64,000 nt of DNA from Salvator merianae (taxonomy: Eukaryota > Chordata > Lepidosauria > Squamata > Teiidae): assembly GCA_003586115.2 (NCBI GenBank), contig QVOM02000074.1, forward strand, positions 547,160-611,159, read 5' to 3'. Positions 1 through 9,489 of this stretch are shown piece by piece. A program made the position numbers and the translations under genes. Numbering within the stretch: position 1 is the first letter of the stretch; each line of letters starts with the position of its first letter. The notes under the pieces were generated by a model that worked only from the letters and a program-made list of their open reading frames with translations, did not search any database and was not told the DNA's origin.

Positions 1-314
1 GGAAGGTGAGACAAGGAAGGTTCTATGTCATGGATCCCCTTTGATTAGGAAGGCCATGGTTCTATGTCTGTCTGCTCATTCTCTGTGACAGTTTCCCTGA
101 ATCAAGCAGGAGTCTGACAGCCTGACAGATGAATTAAGGTCACAGCTACAATTAGTCTGTGCTAAGGAACTAGTGGGAAACCTTTTGACTTCAAGTCTTG
201 GAAGACTTTTGATAAGGGGACCCAATCTATGGAGGTATATTACCAGTCAAAGATCAAAATAATCTCTTTTTTTTAACTGAATTAGTTAAATTAGTCAATT
301 TTGGTAATGTGGTG
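1..314. other. No recognised feature
   Basis: AT-leaning unique-looking sequence with a short T-run near 267-274. No ORF, repeat end or motif that I can support. It abuts the 3' end of the CR1 element that follows. Confidence 0.5.
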
Positions 315-392
315 AATAGAAACATAGAAACATAGAGTTGGAAGGGACCTCCTGGATCATCAAGTCCAACCCCCTGCTCAATGCAGGATTAC

Positions 393-3115
393 CTAAACCA
401 TCCCCGATAAATGGCCATCCAGTCTCCGCTTGAAGACCTCCATCGAAGGGGAACTCATCACCTCCTGCGGCAACCTATTCCACTGGTTGATCGTCCTTAC
501 TGTCATAAAATTTTTTCTAATATCTAATCTGAATCTTTTCCCCTGAAGTTTCATCCCGTTGCTTCTAGTCCTTCCTTGTGCAAGTGAGAACAGGTCTGAT
601 CCTTCTGCACTGTGACAGCCCTTTAGGTATTTGTAGACAGCTATCATGTTCCCTCTCAGTCTTCTTTTTTGTAGGCTAAACATTCCTAGTTCCTTTAACC
701 GTTCCTCATAGGACATGGTTTGTAGACCATTCACCATCTTGGTAGCTCTCCTTTGAACCTGCTCCAGTTTGTCAGTGTCTTTTTTAAACTGGGGTGCCCA
801 GAACAGGGCACAGTACTCCAGATGAGGTCTGACCAAGGCAGAGTAGAGAGGGATAATAACTTCACACGATCTGGACTCTATGCTTCTCTTAATACACCCC
901 AGGATTGTGTTTGCCTTTTTTGCAGCTGCTTCGCACTGTTGACTCATGTTCAATCTATGATCTACTAGGACACCCAGGTCCTTTTCACATGTGCTGCGGC
1001 TCAGCCGGATTCCTCCCATTCTATATGTGTTTTTTTCATTTTTCTTGCCCAGATGTAGTACCTTGCATTTTTCCTTGTTAAATACCATTCTATTAGTTGC
1101 AGCCCATTGTTCAAGTTTTTCTAAATCTTTTTGAATCCTCTCTCTCTCTTCTCTAGTGTTAGCAACCCCCCCTAGCTTTGTGTCATCAGCAAATTTGATC
1201 AGTTTCCCCTCAACTCCCTCATCCAGATCATTTATAAAAATGTTAAACATAACTGGGCCCAGCACAGAGCCTTGGGGCACACGGCTTGAGACTTTCTTCC
1301 AATTGGATGTGCAGCCATTTATAACCACTCTTTGAGTACGATCACTAAGCCAGTTATGAACCCACCTAACAGTTACCTTGTCAATCCCATATTTGATCAT
1401 TTGATGGTATGAGATACTTTGTCAAATGTTTTGCTGAAGTCAAGATATACTATGTCTACGGCATTTCCCTGATCAACCCATTCAGTGATTTTGTCATAGA
1501 ATGAAATTAGATTAGTCTGACATGACTTGTTTGTTACAAACCCATGTTGACTACGGTTAATTACTGAATTCCCGTCCAAATGCTGACATACATGTTGTTT
1601 AATACTTTGTTCAAAAATCTTTCCTGGTATTGAAGTCAGGCTAACAGGCCTGTAGTTCCCTGGGTCCGCCTTCTTCCCTTTTTTGAAGATAGGGACAACG
1701 TTTGCCCTTCTCCAATCATCTGGGACTTCTCCTGTTCTCCATGAATTTTCAAAGATTACAGCAAGTGGTTCAGCAATAACCCCTGCTAATTCCTTCAGTA
1801 CCCTAGGATGTAATCCATCTGGACCTGGAGACTTAAATTCATTTAAATTAGTTAAGTATTCCCTTACCCTCTGTGTTTCGATTATGTGCTTTGAATCTCT
1901 TATTCCTTCACTAGCACAACGAAGGTCAGTCGCTGTTATGCTATCTTTCTTAGAGAAATCAGATACAAAATAGGAGTTCAGAAGCTCAGCCTTCTCAATA
2001 TCATTTTTTATCAATTCACCATTTTCACTCTGTAAACATCCTATAGCCTCTTTAACTTTTCTTTTGCTTTTGACATATCCCCAAAACCCCTTTTTATTGT
2101 TTTTAGTCTCTCTTGCAAGCCTCAATTCATTTCTAGCTTTAGCTTTTCTGATACTTGCCCTGCAGTTTGTGCAGACTACATTATATTCTGCTTTAGATAT
2201 ATACCCCTCCTTCCATTTCTTGAACATTTCTTTTTTCCTCTTTAGCAAGTTTTTAAGTTTTGTGTTTATCCACCCTGGTCTCTTTAGATGCTTCCCGTTC
2301 TGCTTTCTTTGAGGAATTGTTAAAGACTGTGCTTCTAGTATTGCATTTCGCAAAGTATCCCATCCTTCTTGGACATTTCTATCCTTTAGTACATTCAACC
2401 ATTTTATCCTTCCTACCCTCCTTCTGAGTCCATCAAAATCCGCCCGTCTGAAGTCCAACTTTGAAGTCTGAGTCCTCTCAGGCTTTCCTTCCCTTATTAT
2501 CCAGAATTTAAGGATAGCATGGTCACTGCCTCCTAAGGTCCCAGAAACTCTGATTTCCTCAACCATTTCCTCTCTGTTGGTAAGAATTAGATCGAGGATA
2601 GCCAGTCCTCTTGTTTTCTCCTCCACCTTTTGGTAGATGAAGTTGTCAGCAAGAGAGGATAAGAACTTATTAGACTTGTGACTTTTGCCTGAGAGGGATT
2701 CCCAACAAATGTCTGGATAGTTAAAATCTCCCATAAGCACTATGTCATGCTTTCTTGAGAGTTTAGCCATCTGATCTAGAAAGAGAGCATCCATATCTTC
2801 TGTTTGTCCAGGGGGCCTATAATAAACTCCTACAATGGTGTCCTTTCTGTTGTTCTCTCCTTGAATTCTTACCCAGACAGATTCTACCGGGCTTCCATTC
2901 TCTGAAACCTGAATCTCTGAGGAGACAAATGCTTTTTTAACATACAGTGCAATACCCCCTCCTCTTTTGTTAAGTCTGTTTCGCAAAAATAAGTTGTAGC
3001 CTTCGATATCCGTGTTCCATTCATGTGCGTTATCCCACCAGGTTTCCGTAATGCCTATGATACCATATTTATCTTCCCGTGTTAGGATCTCCAGTTCTCC
3101 TTTTTTATTTCTCAT
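393..3115 (-). pseudogene. CR1 ORF2: AP endonuclease plus reverse transcriptase (one frameshift)
   Basis: Encodes the enzyme that nicks target DNA and reverse-transcribes CR1 RNA. The N-terminal apurinic-type endonuclease shows ITETWWD, GDFNYPDICWES and GGSDHAI. The reverse transcriptase follows with KSPGPDGLHPRVLKELA, NVVPIFKKGKKADPGNYRPV, the QGSVLGP loop and the catalytic FADDTKLGG. The C terminus has the CR1 hallmark WNRLPQEV...FKRRLDGHL. The frame breaks near 1400: compared with copies 2 and 3, a net 10 bases are missing between TTGATCAT and GTATGAG. The first part (572 codons, 1397-3115) ends just after KVSHTI and the second part (335 codons, 393-1400) resumes at MIKYGID. The ORF2 frame stays open upstream of the first Met to about 3300, so the true start is uncertain and reinitiation after ORF1 is possible. 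Otherwise intact. Confidence 0.93.
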
Positions 3116-3300
3116 ACTCTGTGCATTGGTGTAGAAGCATTTTAGTTTGTGACTGATACCTCTTACAAGCTTGACTCCTCCACTTTCCTTACAAACCTTT
3201 TGCTTTTGTTCTTTACTTCTACTTCTGGTAGCAAGAATATCGCCTGTATTGATTGACTGAGTATTTTTCTTTGACTTTTTATTTCCCTTCCCCTTTTGTT

Positions 3301-4326
3301 TTAGTTTAAAGCTCTCCTGATGAGTGAAGCAAGGTGCTTGCCAAATATATTCTTCCCTGTCTTTGTAAGGTGCAGCCCATCTCTTGCAAGGAGTCCATCA
3401 TATAGGTAGTTTTCTCCATGGTTCAGAAATCCAAATCCTAGCCGATAGCACCATTGACGTAGCCAATTGTTCACCTCAAGAATCCTGTCCCATCTTCTTT
3501 TTCCATGACCATCCACAGGAAGGATAGATGAGAAAACTACTTGTGCTCCCAGTTCCTTCACTTTCTTGCCAAGGTCTTCGAAGTCACTGCAGACGGTTGC
3601 AAAGTCCTTTCTTGCAGTGTCATTTGTGCCTACATGTATTAGCAGGAATGGGTAGTAGTCCGTAGGACTGAAGAGCCTCTATAAACTATCAGTCACATCT
3701 TTGATTCGTGCACCTGGGAGACAGCACACCTCTCGTGAGTTTTTGTCAGGTCTGCAGACAGCTGCCTCCGTTCCTCTCAAAAGGGAATCTCCCACAACCA
3801 CCACTCTCCTGTTCTTCTTCACAGTACCACTTCTATCTCTCCGTTCAAGAGGTTTCTGGCTGCATAGTGGAGTGCTCTTTGTGGATAGTGTAGTGATATC
3901 TTGAAGAATGTCTTCGTTGTTCTCCTGACTGAGGGGCTGGAACCGGTTCTTAAGTTGTAAGGGTGCTGAATATCGCCTAATTTTCCTGCTTCTTTGGGTC
4001 ACATGCTTCCATCCATCAGCTTCTGCAGGTACAGCAAGATTTTCTTCTATTGCATCATTCCGAAGAGTTTCCTCAGCTCTATCGAGGGAGTTCTCATCTT
4101 CCCTAATCAGCTTCAGTGTGGCCACTTTCTCCTCAAGACTTTTCACTCTTTCTTCCAGGAGAGACACAAGCTTGCATTTGTGGCAGGTGAAGTTTAGTTC
4201 CTCTTCCAGAAGGGATGTAAACATGAAGCATACATTGCAGCTAACAAAATAGCTCTTTTTCTCTTCCATATTGTGCAGAGTCGTTTGATGTTTTTCTTTC
4301 TGGTTCACTGATAGTTGAGCAGCCAA
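3301..4326 (-). pseudogene. CR1 ORF1: zinc-finger, coiled-coil and esterase protein (one nonsense codon)
   Basis: RNA-associated ORF1 protein of CR1. Residues 30, 33, 48 and 51 are Cys in a C-x2-C-x14-C-x2-C zinc-binding arrangement resembling the PHD-like finger described for CR1. A short coiled coil follows at about 52-75. The SGNH/GDSL esterase begins with VVVVGDSLLRG (Ser181 in the nucleophile block), continues with the HVGTNDT block and ends with DGLHLT, which supplies the Asp-x2-His pair. A single in-frame TAG at 3679-3681, just after KDVTDSL, splits it into 215 and about 125 codons. The two parts are in the same frame, and copy 2 reads through this place. The ORF1 stop lies at the start of the open ORF2 frame. 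Confidence 0.9.
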
Positions 4327-4610
4327 CCTCCAGCAATCTTTCAGGCTGCAGTGACCTTCAACTTCCTTGCAGTATACACTAGGAGTATGCTATTTATGAT
4401 ACGCTGCTATGTGTTTACACAGCGCGCGCCGTTAGGTGCGCGGGCCGCTCCTCTGAGTCACCAAAAACAGGAAACTCCTCTCTCCTCAGACCATGTGCTC
4501 ACGCCGTGTGCTCACGCCGTGTGCTTCTTTTTTGTGTTCTTTTTTGATAGAAGAGAAGTTGATACCGTGTGCTTCTCTTTGTCCTCTTTCAAAAAAGCAC
4601 CCTCCTTCTA
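4327..4610 (-). promoter_or_regulatory. CR1 5' leader, probable internal promoter region
   Basis: Sequence upstream of CR1 ORF1. It holds a GC-rich CpG cluster (GCGCGCGCC...GGTGCGCGGGCCGC around 4420-4450) and repeated CTCACGCCGTGTG units near 4499-4525. Part of it aligns with the 5' end of CR1 copy 2 near 14560-14615. Promoter function is inferred from its position in the element; no core promoter motif was identified. Confidence 0.4.
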
Positions 4611-5175
4611 CTTCAACCAAGCAGGAACTGAATATTATTATAATAATAATAACTGAATATTATTATTGAGGAAATATTTTTCTTCCTAGGCCATTCAGGT
4701 TACTTAGGTACTGGCCTTTCTCTTTGACAGACGCTGTGTAAGGTTAAACATCCTGCCTTTTTTTTTGTCTTACGTAATCCTTGGGGAAACACCCTGGGCT
4801 CACATCCAAAAGCTAAGAGATTCCTCAGAGAGGCAGTTACTCTTGCATCTTCTGGAGGTACTCAGGCTGACTCCACAATAAAAATGAAAAGTGGCTCAAA
4901 GGCAACTTAGACCTGTATGCTAGTACTTTAATCTAAATTAAAGGCATGCAAATACAGTTCCAAAATGTGTGCTCTGGCCTTTGCCATAGATTAAAGGTGG
5001 AATGGCAACACTAGTGTCTGTGTGCTACCACCTCAAAGCTGCTTTTTAAAAAGCATGCAGATGTAGCCACAGATTCCCATCAAGAAGGTTTAACATGGTC
5101 TTAAATGCCTTTAGTCAGTTATCCCTTGAGCCACTGAGATTGGCCTTCTTTAAAGACACTTTTCTTGAAGATCCT
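4611..5175. other. No gene; short AT-rich simple repeat
   Basis: An AT trinucleotide-like tract (ATTATTATAATAATAAT) lies near 4631-4668, just outside the CR1 5' end. The remaining sequence has no recognisable coding or repeat signature. Confidence 0.45.
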
Positions 5176-5195
5176 GGACCTGTTCGCACTTGTAA

Positions 5196-5222
5196 CTAGC
5201 AAGCATCAAGGATGCTTGCTAG
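5196..5222. repeat. Hairpin 1 of the MITE
   Basis: Perfect 12-nt arms CTAGCAAGCATC and GATGCTTGCTAG around the loop AAG. It sits just inside the left terminal repeat. A decayed version is present at the same place in the copy at 58082-58110. Confidence 0.9.
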
Positions 5223-5319
5223 ACAAGTGCATTCACACGAGAGGATGGCCGTAGGGAACCTGCAGCAGACTTCATCCGCTGTCGATCCTCACTAGCGCCT
5301 GGACAAGAAAAAAGCTGTC

Positions 5320-5364
5320 CGAATCCTCACCTGATGCTCAAAGTGAGCTTCAGGTGAGGATTCG
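5320..5364. repeat. Hairpin 2 of the MITE
   Basis: Arms 5320-5340 and 5344-5364 (21 nt, one mismatch) around the loop AAG. The equivalent hairpin in the copy at 58210-58242 has perfect 13-nt arms, with changes relative to this one that still pair. Confidence 0.9.
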
Positions 5365-5716
5365 TTCGCACGCACCTGCTTGTCCACGGCGGCGGCAGTC
5401 TTTTGGGCGATCAGCCCGCCCATCATGCATTGCGTGATGGGCAATGGAGTCTACCCCTTCGCGCGGGCCTGAATGGGCCAGTATGAGGCCCCAATCAAGC
5501 CCACGCCGCCGCGATCAGGCCAGGGATGTTAGACGAGACCGCGCTGCGCCCCGTCTGGCGTTCTGGTGCCCGATCGCTGGTGCGAACGGCGGCTGCCGCG
5601 GCAGCGGCCTACAAAGCATCAGGCCACTGCCATGGCGACTGGGAGGCCCGTGCGGCGCACCGTGATGACGTCATCACCGCGCGGGCCTCCCGGTCACCAT
5701 GGCGAACATCAGGGAT

Positions 5717-5752
5717 GGATAATGGCGTTCGCACTGGCGAACGCCATTATCC
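5717..5752. repeat. Hairpin 3 of the MITE
   Basis: Perfect 16-nt arms (5717-5732 and 5737-5752) separated by only ACTG. It would extrude very stably as a cruciform or RNA hairpin. Confidence 0.9.
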
Positions 5753-5812
5753 AGCTTTGGGTCTGTTTTCAGGCCCCATAGTGCAGACGGTGTTTGCAGG
5801 ATGGGGTCTGTT

Positions 5813-5850
5813 CCATGCTAGAATGGGCTAATTCACCCATTCTAGCGTGG
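5813..5850. repeat. Hairpin 4 of the MITE
   Basis: Arms 5813-5827 and 5836-5850 (14 of 15 pairs) around an 8-nt loop, immediately inside the right terminal repeat. It mirrors hairpin 1 at the left end. Confidence 0.88.
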
Positions 5851-5867
5851 AAAGTGCGAACAGGCCC

Positions 5868-6672
5868 CCTGTTTCTGATGGCTTTAAAATACCAGTAAGG
5901 ATTTAGAATTAGCAACTGTTTGATTCAAAGGGCAGCATTGTTAGTTTACCTCAGACTGAATCATCCCGAAGCCTGACCCCTCTTTTCGTCCTAAAGTGGA
6001 TTTCTTCTTTAATTTCTCTTCCCTCCCTCCCTCCTTTCCACCCACATCGCGCACTAGAATGGCTTTAGTTTATCTTAGACAGAAAGTTTCTTTGGATCAT
6101 CCTACATAGAATCAAACCCTACAGAGTTTCAAATAGTTCTTCCCTTCATATGGGCAAGTAAGTGAATAAGCTGGAGCTTAGAGGATCCGTTGTGGCCCAG
6201 TTTGCCAATGTGTGTTACAAAGTGTCCATGTGACTGTCTCTTTTTCTTTCTAGCTTTCACTGCTGCCTTGCAGTGTTGCTTATAGACAGCTGAGCGCTTA
6301 AGTCTATCCTGCCAGTATATAGCCTGTATATAGCCAGTATATAGCAAGTCCTTTACAGTGCTTCCATGCAGCAATAGATGTAAATTGGGCAGTGAGAGGC
6401 CCCAGGCTAGACTGCATAGATCTCAGAGGAAGATCAGCCTTCAGATGTGTGTTACATCTGTTCCAGCAGTACATGGATATGCCATTGTTCCTACAAACCA
6501 GACTGCCAACTGTGACTGAAGAACATCACTGGCTTGGGAAAGGCAAAGGCAATAAACCCCAAACAAAACTTCAAGAGTGGAGTTCCTAAGATGGTTGGAT
6601 TGACTATATGTTGTCATTCCTTGCAGCTCCTGCAGTCAGCCTAGTGCCGCAGAAGGCAAAGAGGGAAACTCT
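5868..6672. other. No recognised feature
   Basis: Short tandem TATAGCCAGTATATAGC-like units near 6316-6345 are the only structure noticed. No convincing ORF or transposon end. Confidence 0.45.
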
Positions 6673-7144
6673 GGGCCTTTCTGCTCTGGCCCTGCTATGT
6701 GCAGAATCAGTGAGTCTGGTCCAGCAATACCTGTGAGTTCAGATCACAGCAAGGTATGGTCTGAAGCAGTACTCTTTGCACAACAACCCTGGCCCAAACC
6801 AGTCCCTGCATCGGCCCAAAACTCGCATAAGCTTTGGGACCAATCTCTGAGGGCTTCAAAGGGCTAAGACTGAGCCTTGGAGTCTCCTGGGGACCCATTT
6901 TTGGGATGCTTTGGTGCACTGCTGAAATGGGTCCCCTGGTAGTCTGGAAAATGAAGGCATGTCTTCTGCATGCCTCCATGTTCTGGACTAGACTGAGCTG
7001 GTATGCCAGTAGCCCTCGAAGTCAAGGACTACTGGTAATCCAGATCAAAGCTCCGCTGATCTGGATTACACCTGTCCCTTGCAGATGCAGTGTACTAGTA
7101 GTGTCCTGGGCTTCACAGAACAAACTGTAAGTGAAGAAAGGCCC
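6673..7144. mobile_element. Harbinger-like MITE, 472 bp
   Basis: Left end GGGCCTTTCTGCTC, and right end AGTGAAGAAAGGCCC which is its imperfect inverse. TCT flanks both sides (6670-6672 and 7145-7147) as a 3-bp target duplication. The interior includes a pair TCCAGATCAAAGC / GCTGATCTGGA near 7040-7064 that could pair, and a block resembling part of the MITE at 47656 (an AAATGGGT...CC motif). It has no transposase coding. It shares end sequence with the elements at 48656 and 57582. Confidence 0.75.
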
Positions 7145-9489
7145 TCTGATGCCTGGGCAAATCAGAATTTCTATATCTTTTCAGCCTAGGCTCGGTGCCT
7201 GATGAGGTCACTTCATTGCTGCTGTTGATTACAGTGGCTGGCTCAGTTTACCCGTGTAAGTTGTTAAAGGCCGAGCTCTGGGAGGATATTTTGGGGAAAT
7301 TAGCTTCTGCCCAGATATTAGACCTTTGTAGGGATCGATATCTTGGTTCTGGTTTTAATAACGCTAAATTGACATAGAAAATGCAAATAAAGGGGAGGTA
7401 GTTCTTGAAAAGAATGGTGCATCTTTATTATGACCCAGCAAAAAGATTGAAATCCAAAGAAAGAGCAATAAACAATGTACTTTGTTAGAATCAGCCAGTT
7501 TCATAGATAGGATAGGTAGTTTGGCATTTGGAAAGAAAAAGAAAAAGGCTTGGCTCCAAACTAAGTAAGGAGACCTATTTAGTGTGCGTAAAAGAGGTAG
7601 AAGGGGGGCGGGGGGAGAGAGAGAGAGTCTGGAAGGAAGCTAGCAATGGAAAAGAGGTAGAAGGCGGGGGGGGGGAGAGAAAGAGAGAGAGAGTCTGGAA
7701 GAAGCTAGCAATGGAGACTAAAGAATGTCCTCAGCACTAAGGGATAACTCTCGCCATCTGTAGTCTTCTCCAGATGAAACTTCATTATGGCAAAAAGGAC
7801 AATTTGGGGGAAACAATGCATGGGTCTCTTGCAGGCAAAAATGCATGAAAAATCAGAGAATGGGATGTAGACACGGCTCCACAACCCTTACTCATTTAGA
7901 AGCAAAAACAGCTCTTTTGCCAAGGGGCATAGAGAGAGATATGGAATCCCTCTTTTAGTGAAATCAGCTCAAAAAGGGAAAATAAAGGAAACTGCAAGCA
8001 GTGAATCGGGCAGCTCCTTGGAAAATTCTGTTCTCTCCCATTTCAGGAGGGAGGTAAAAATCAGCTCTTAGCGAAGGTAAAAATGGCGCTGAGATGTTTT
8101 CTTCTTCTTCTGCTCCATAATGTCTTCTCCTCCTTCCTCAGCTCCTGCTGACTCCTAACTTCTTCCTAATAGAAAAACCTGAACTTTTTATATTCTTTTT
8201 CCCAAATAGAAAAAAGGAGGAAACTTATTTTAGCAGAGCAAACATGTGCTTTTTCACGTAGACAGATAACTACTCTGGTTGATTAGCTTAAATGGTGCTG
8301 TTTGCATTCTTAATGAGAAGTTATCTAGGTGTAGATTTGAACAATGGACTAGTTGATGGCCAGATAGTTGCCCAGTCTTTTGTTAACTATTAATGCGTAA
8401 TTTCCTGAGCTTCTCTGAGCTGCCAGGTTAACTTATTCAAGAGATAAGCAGAGAAAATCAGTTTCTACAGAGTCCAGGGATTCTGGTCAGATTCTGTATT
8501 TATATAGTTATATTTCATCAGGATCCATGCCAATCTGTACATAGTTATGCGCTCCAGTTTCTGTATGGCATGGCTACAAGTATCTGCATTACAAATCAGT
8601 AGCAATGTGGAGGGGTGACACAGGCTATTAGTGTAAGTTAATGGTTCCTCAAATATTGGATTATAAAGTTGCATTTTTGGCTTGTATGTTTTTTCCAGAA
8701 TTTTTTTTTGGAACCCACAGATCCAAAGTCTCAAATTGTTTACTTTTTATTAAAATATTTATGTTCTTGGTGGTTTTTTTCTGTTTCTGTGCCACACCCA
8801 CTGGGGTAGGCAGGCCTGTTCACAGAAAGAAGCATCTGGCTGTGGTGTATGCTATTTTCTTTACATTCGATGATATAAATGTTTTCTCAGAGCTTTTCAT
8901 CCTGATGTTTGGAAGGATGGATCAAGGATGTCATGTGAGTGACTGCACAGGGTGGTAATGCACTGTAGTTGCTCCTGTTCACCTCTTTCTCTATGTGTAG
9001 ATACAGCCTTAGATAACTAAAAGTTGAGGAAATATGAATGCTGAAAGCAATAGGAATGGAATCTCATGGAAGCTTCTGCAGACCCTGCTAGAGAAATTAT
9101 GACAATTATGTTAAACCATTTTGGGTTTTTTCAGTGAAGTCCCTCTGATGTTTTGTTTGAACTCCTCATGCTCCTTTGCCCGTGGGTGCCAGGTGAGCTG
9201 AGCAAAAGAAAAGCATGTTGCTGGAATGTAATATTGAGTGGGGTATTCTGAACCAGAGTGGCTACCTAAATGATTTTTGTGTGTTATCTCCTTTAAGCAC
9301 TTGAACAGTCTGATCAGATTTGTTCAGCCAATACAATTAAGAACAGGCACAGTTTGAAATAAGCATGGGCATTACATGCAAGTTGGAATGGTTCCATTTT
9401 TGCTGAATTTCTGTGCTGCTTATTGGAGTTTTGAGAGAGTTTGTGGCTCAATCTTTGGGTGGTTGGGTCCTTTTTATAAAACATAATTG
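7145..9489. other. Long stretch without recognised genes
   Basis: No exon, transposon protein or repeat end could be supported. It contains the purine-rich 60-bp tandem duplication at 7591-7715 and a T-rich stretch near 8700-8790. Short ORFs here look like chance openings. Confidence 0.45.
7591..7715. repeat. 60-bp tandem duplication, G/A-rich
   Basis: Two adjacent copies start at 7591 and 7651, each beginning AAAGAGGTAGAAGG and ending AAGCTAGCAATGG. They differ mainly in the length of their GGGGGGAGAGAGA core. This is minisatellite-like and likely polymorphic. Confidence 0.85.

Larger units (their letters stand above)
315..4610 (-). mobile_element. CR1 LINE, copy 1, near full length
   Basis: Non-LTR retrotransposon of the CR1 clade read on the minus strand. 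The low-coordinate end carries the typical CR1 3' terminus, seen as AAACATAGAAACATAGAGTT on the plus strand, followed by GGAAGGGACC. Reading inward there is ORF2 (endonuclease plus reverse transcriptase), then ORF1 (zinc-finger, coiled coil, SGNH esterase), then a GC-richer leader to about 4610. The leader shares a block (GTCACCA...CTCAGAC...TGTGCTCA) with the 5' end of CR1 copy 2, which supports a complete or nearly complete 5' end. No A-tail or clear target duplication is seen, as usual for CR1. At about 4.3 kb it is close to the expected full CR1 length. It is the youngest-looking CR1 here, with very few disabling changes. Confidence 0.93.
5176..5867. mobile_element. Harbinger-like MITE with serial hairpins
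   Basis: Non-autonomous DNA transposon of 692 bp. The ends form 16-nt terminal inverted repeats (left GGACCTGTTCGCACTT, right the complement of GGGCCTGTTCGCACTT; 15 of 16 match). They are flanked on both sides by CCT (5173-5175 and 5868-5870), a 3-bp target duplication. Three-base duplications and GGSCC-type ends fit the PIF/Harbinger group, but the target is not the usual TWA, so the superfamily is an inference. The interior is GC-rich with CpGs and contains at least four strong hairpins listed separately. Short ORFs inside show no transposase motif. A second, more decayed copy starts at 58062. Confidence 0.8.

Noticed and set aside
1683..2312. Plus-strand open frames opposite CR1 ORF2 (also around 12246-13058, 13430-13717 and 37240-38205)
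   Set aside because: They are antisense shadows of the CR1 coding sequence and recur in each copy for that reason.
5444..5831. Arg/Ala-rich plus-strand open frames
   Set aside because: They lie inside the hairpin MITE and run across its palindromes; no protein motif.
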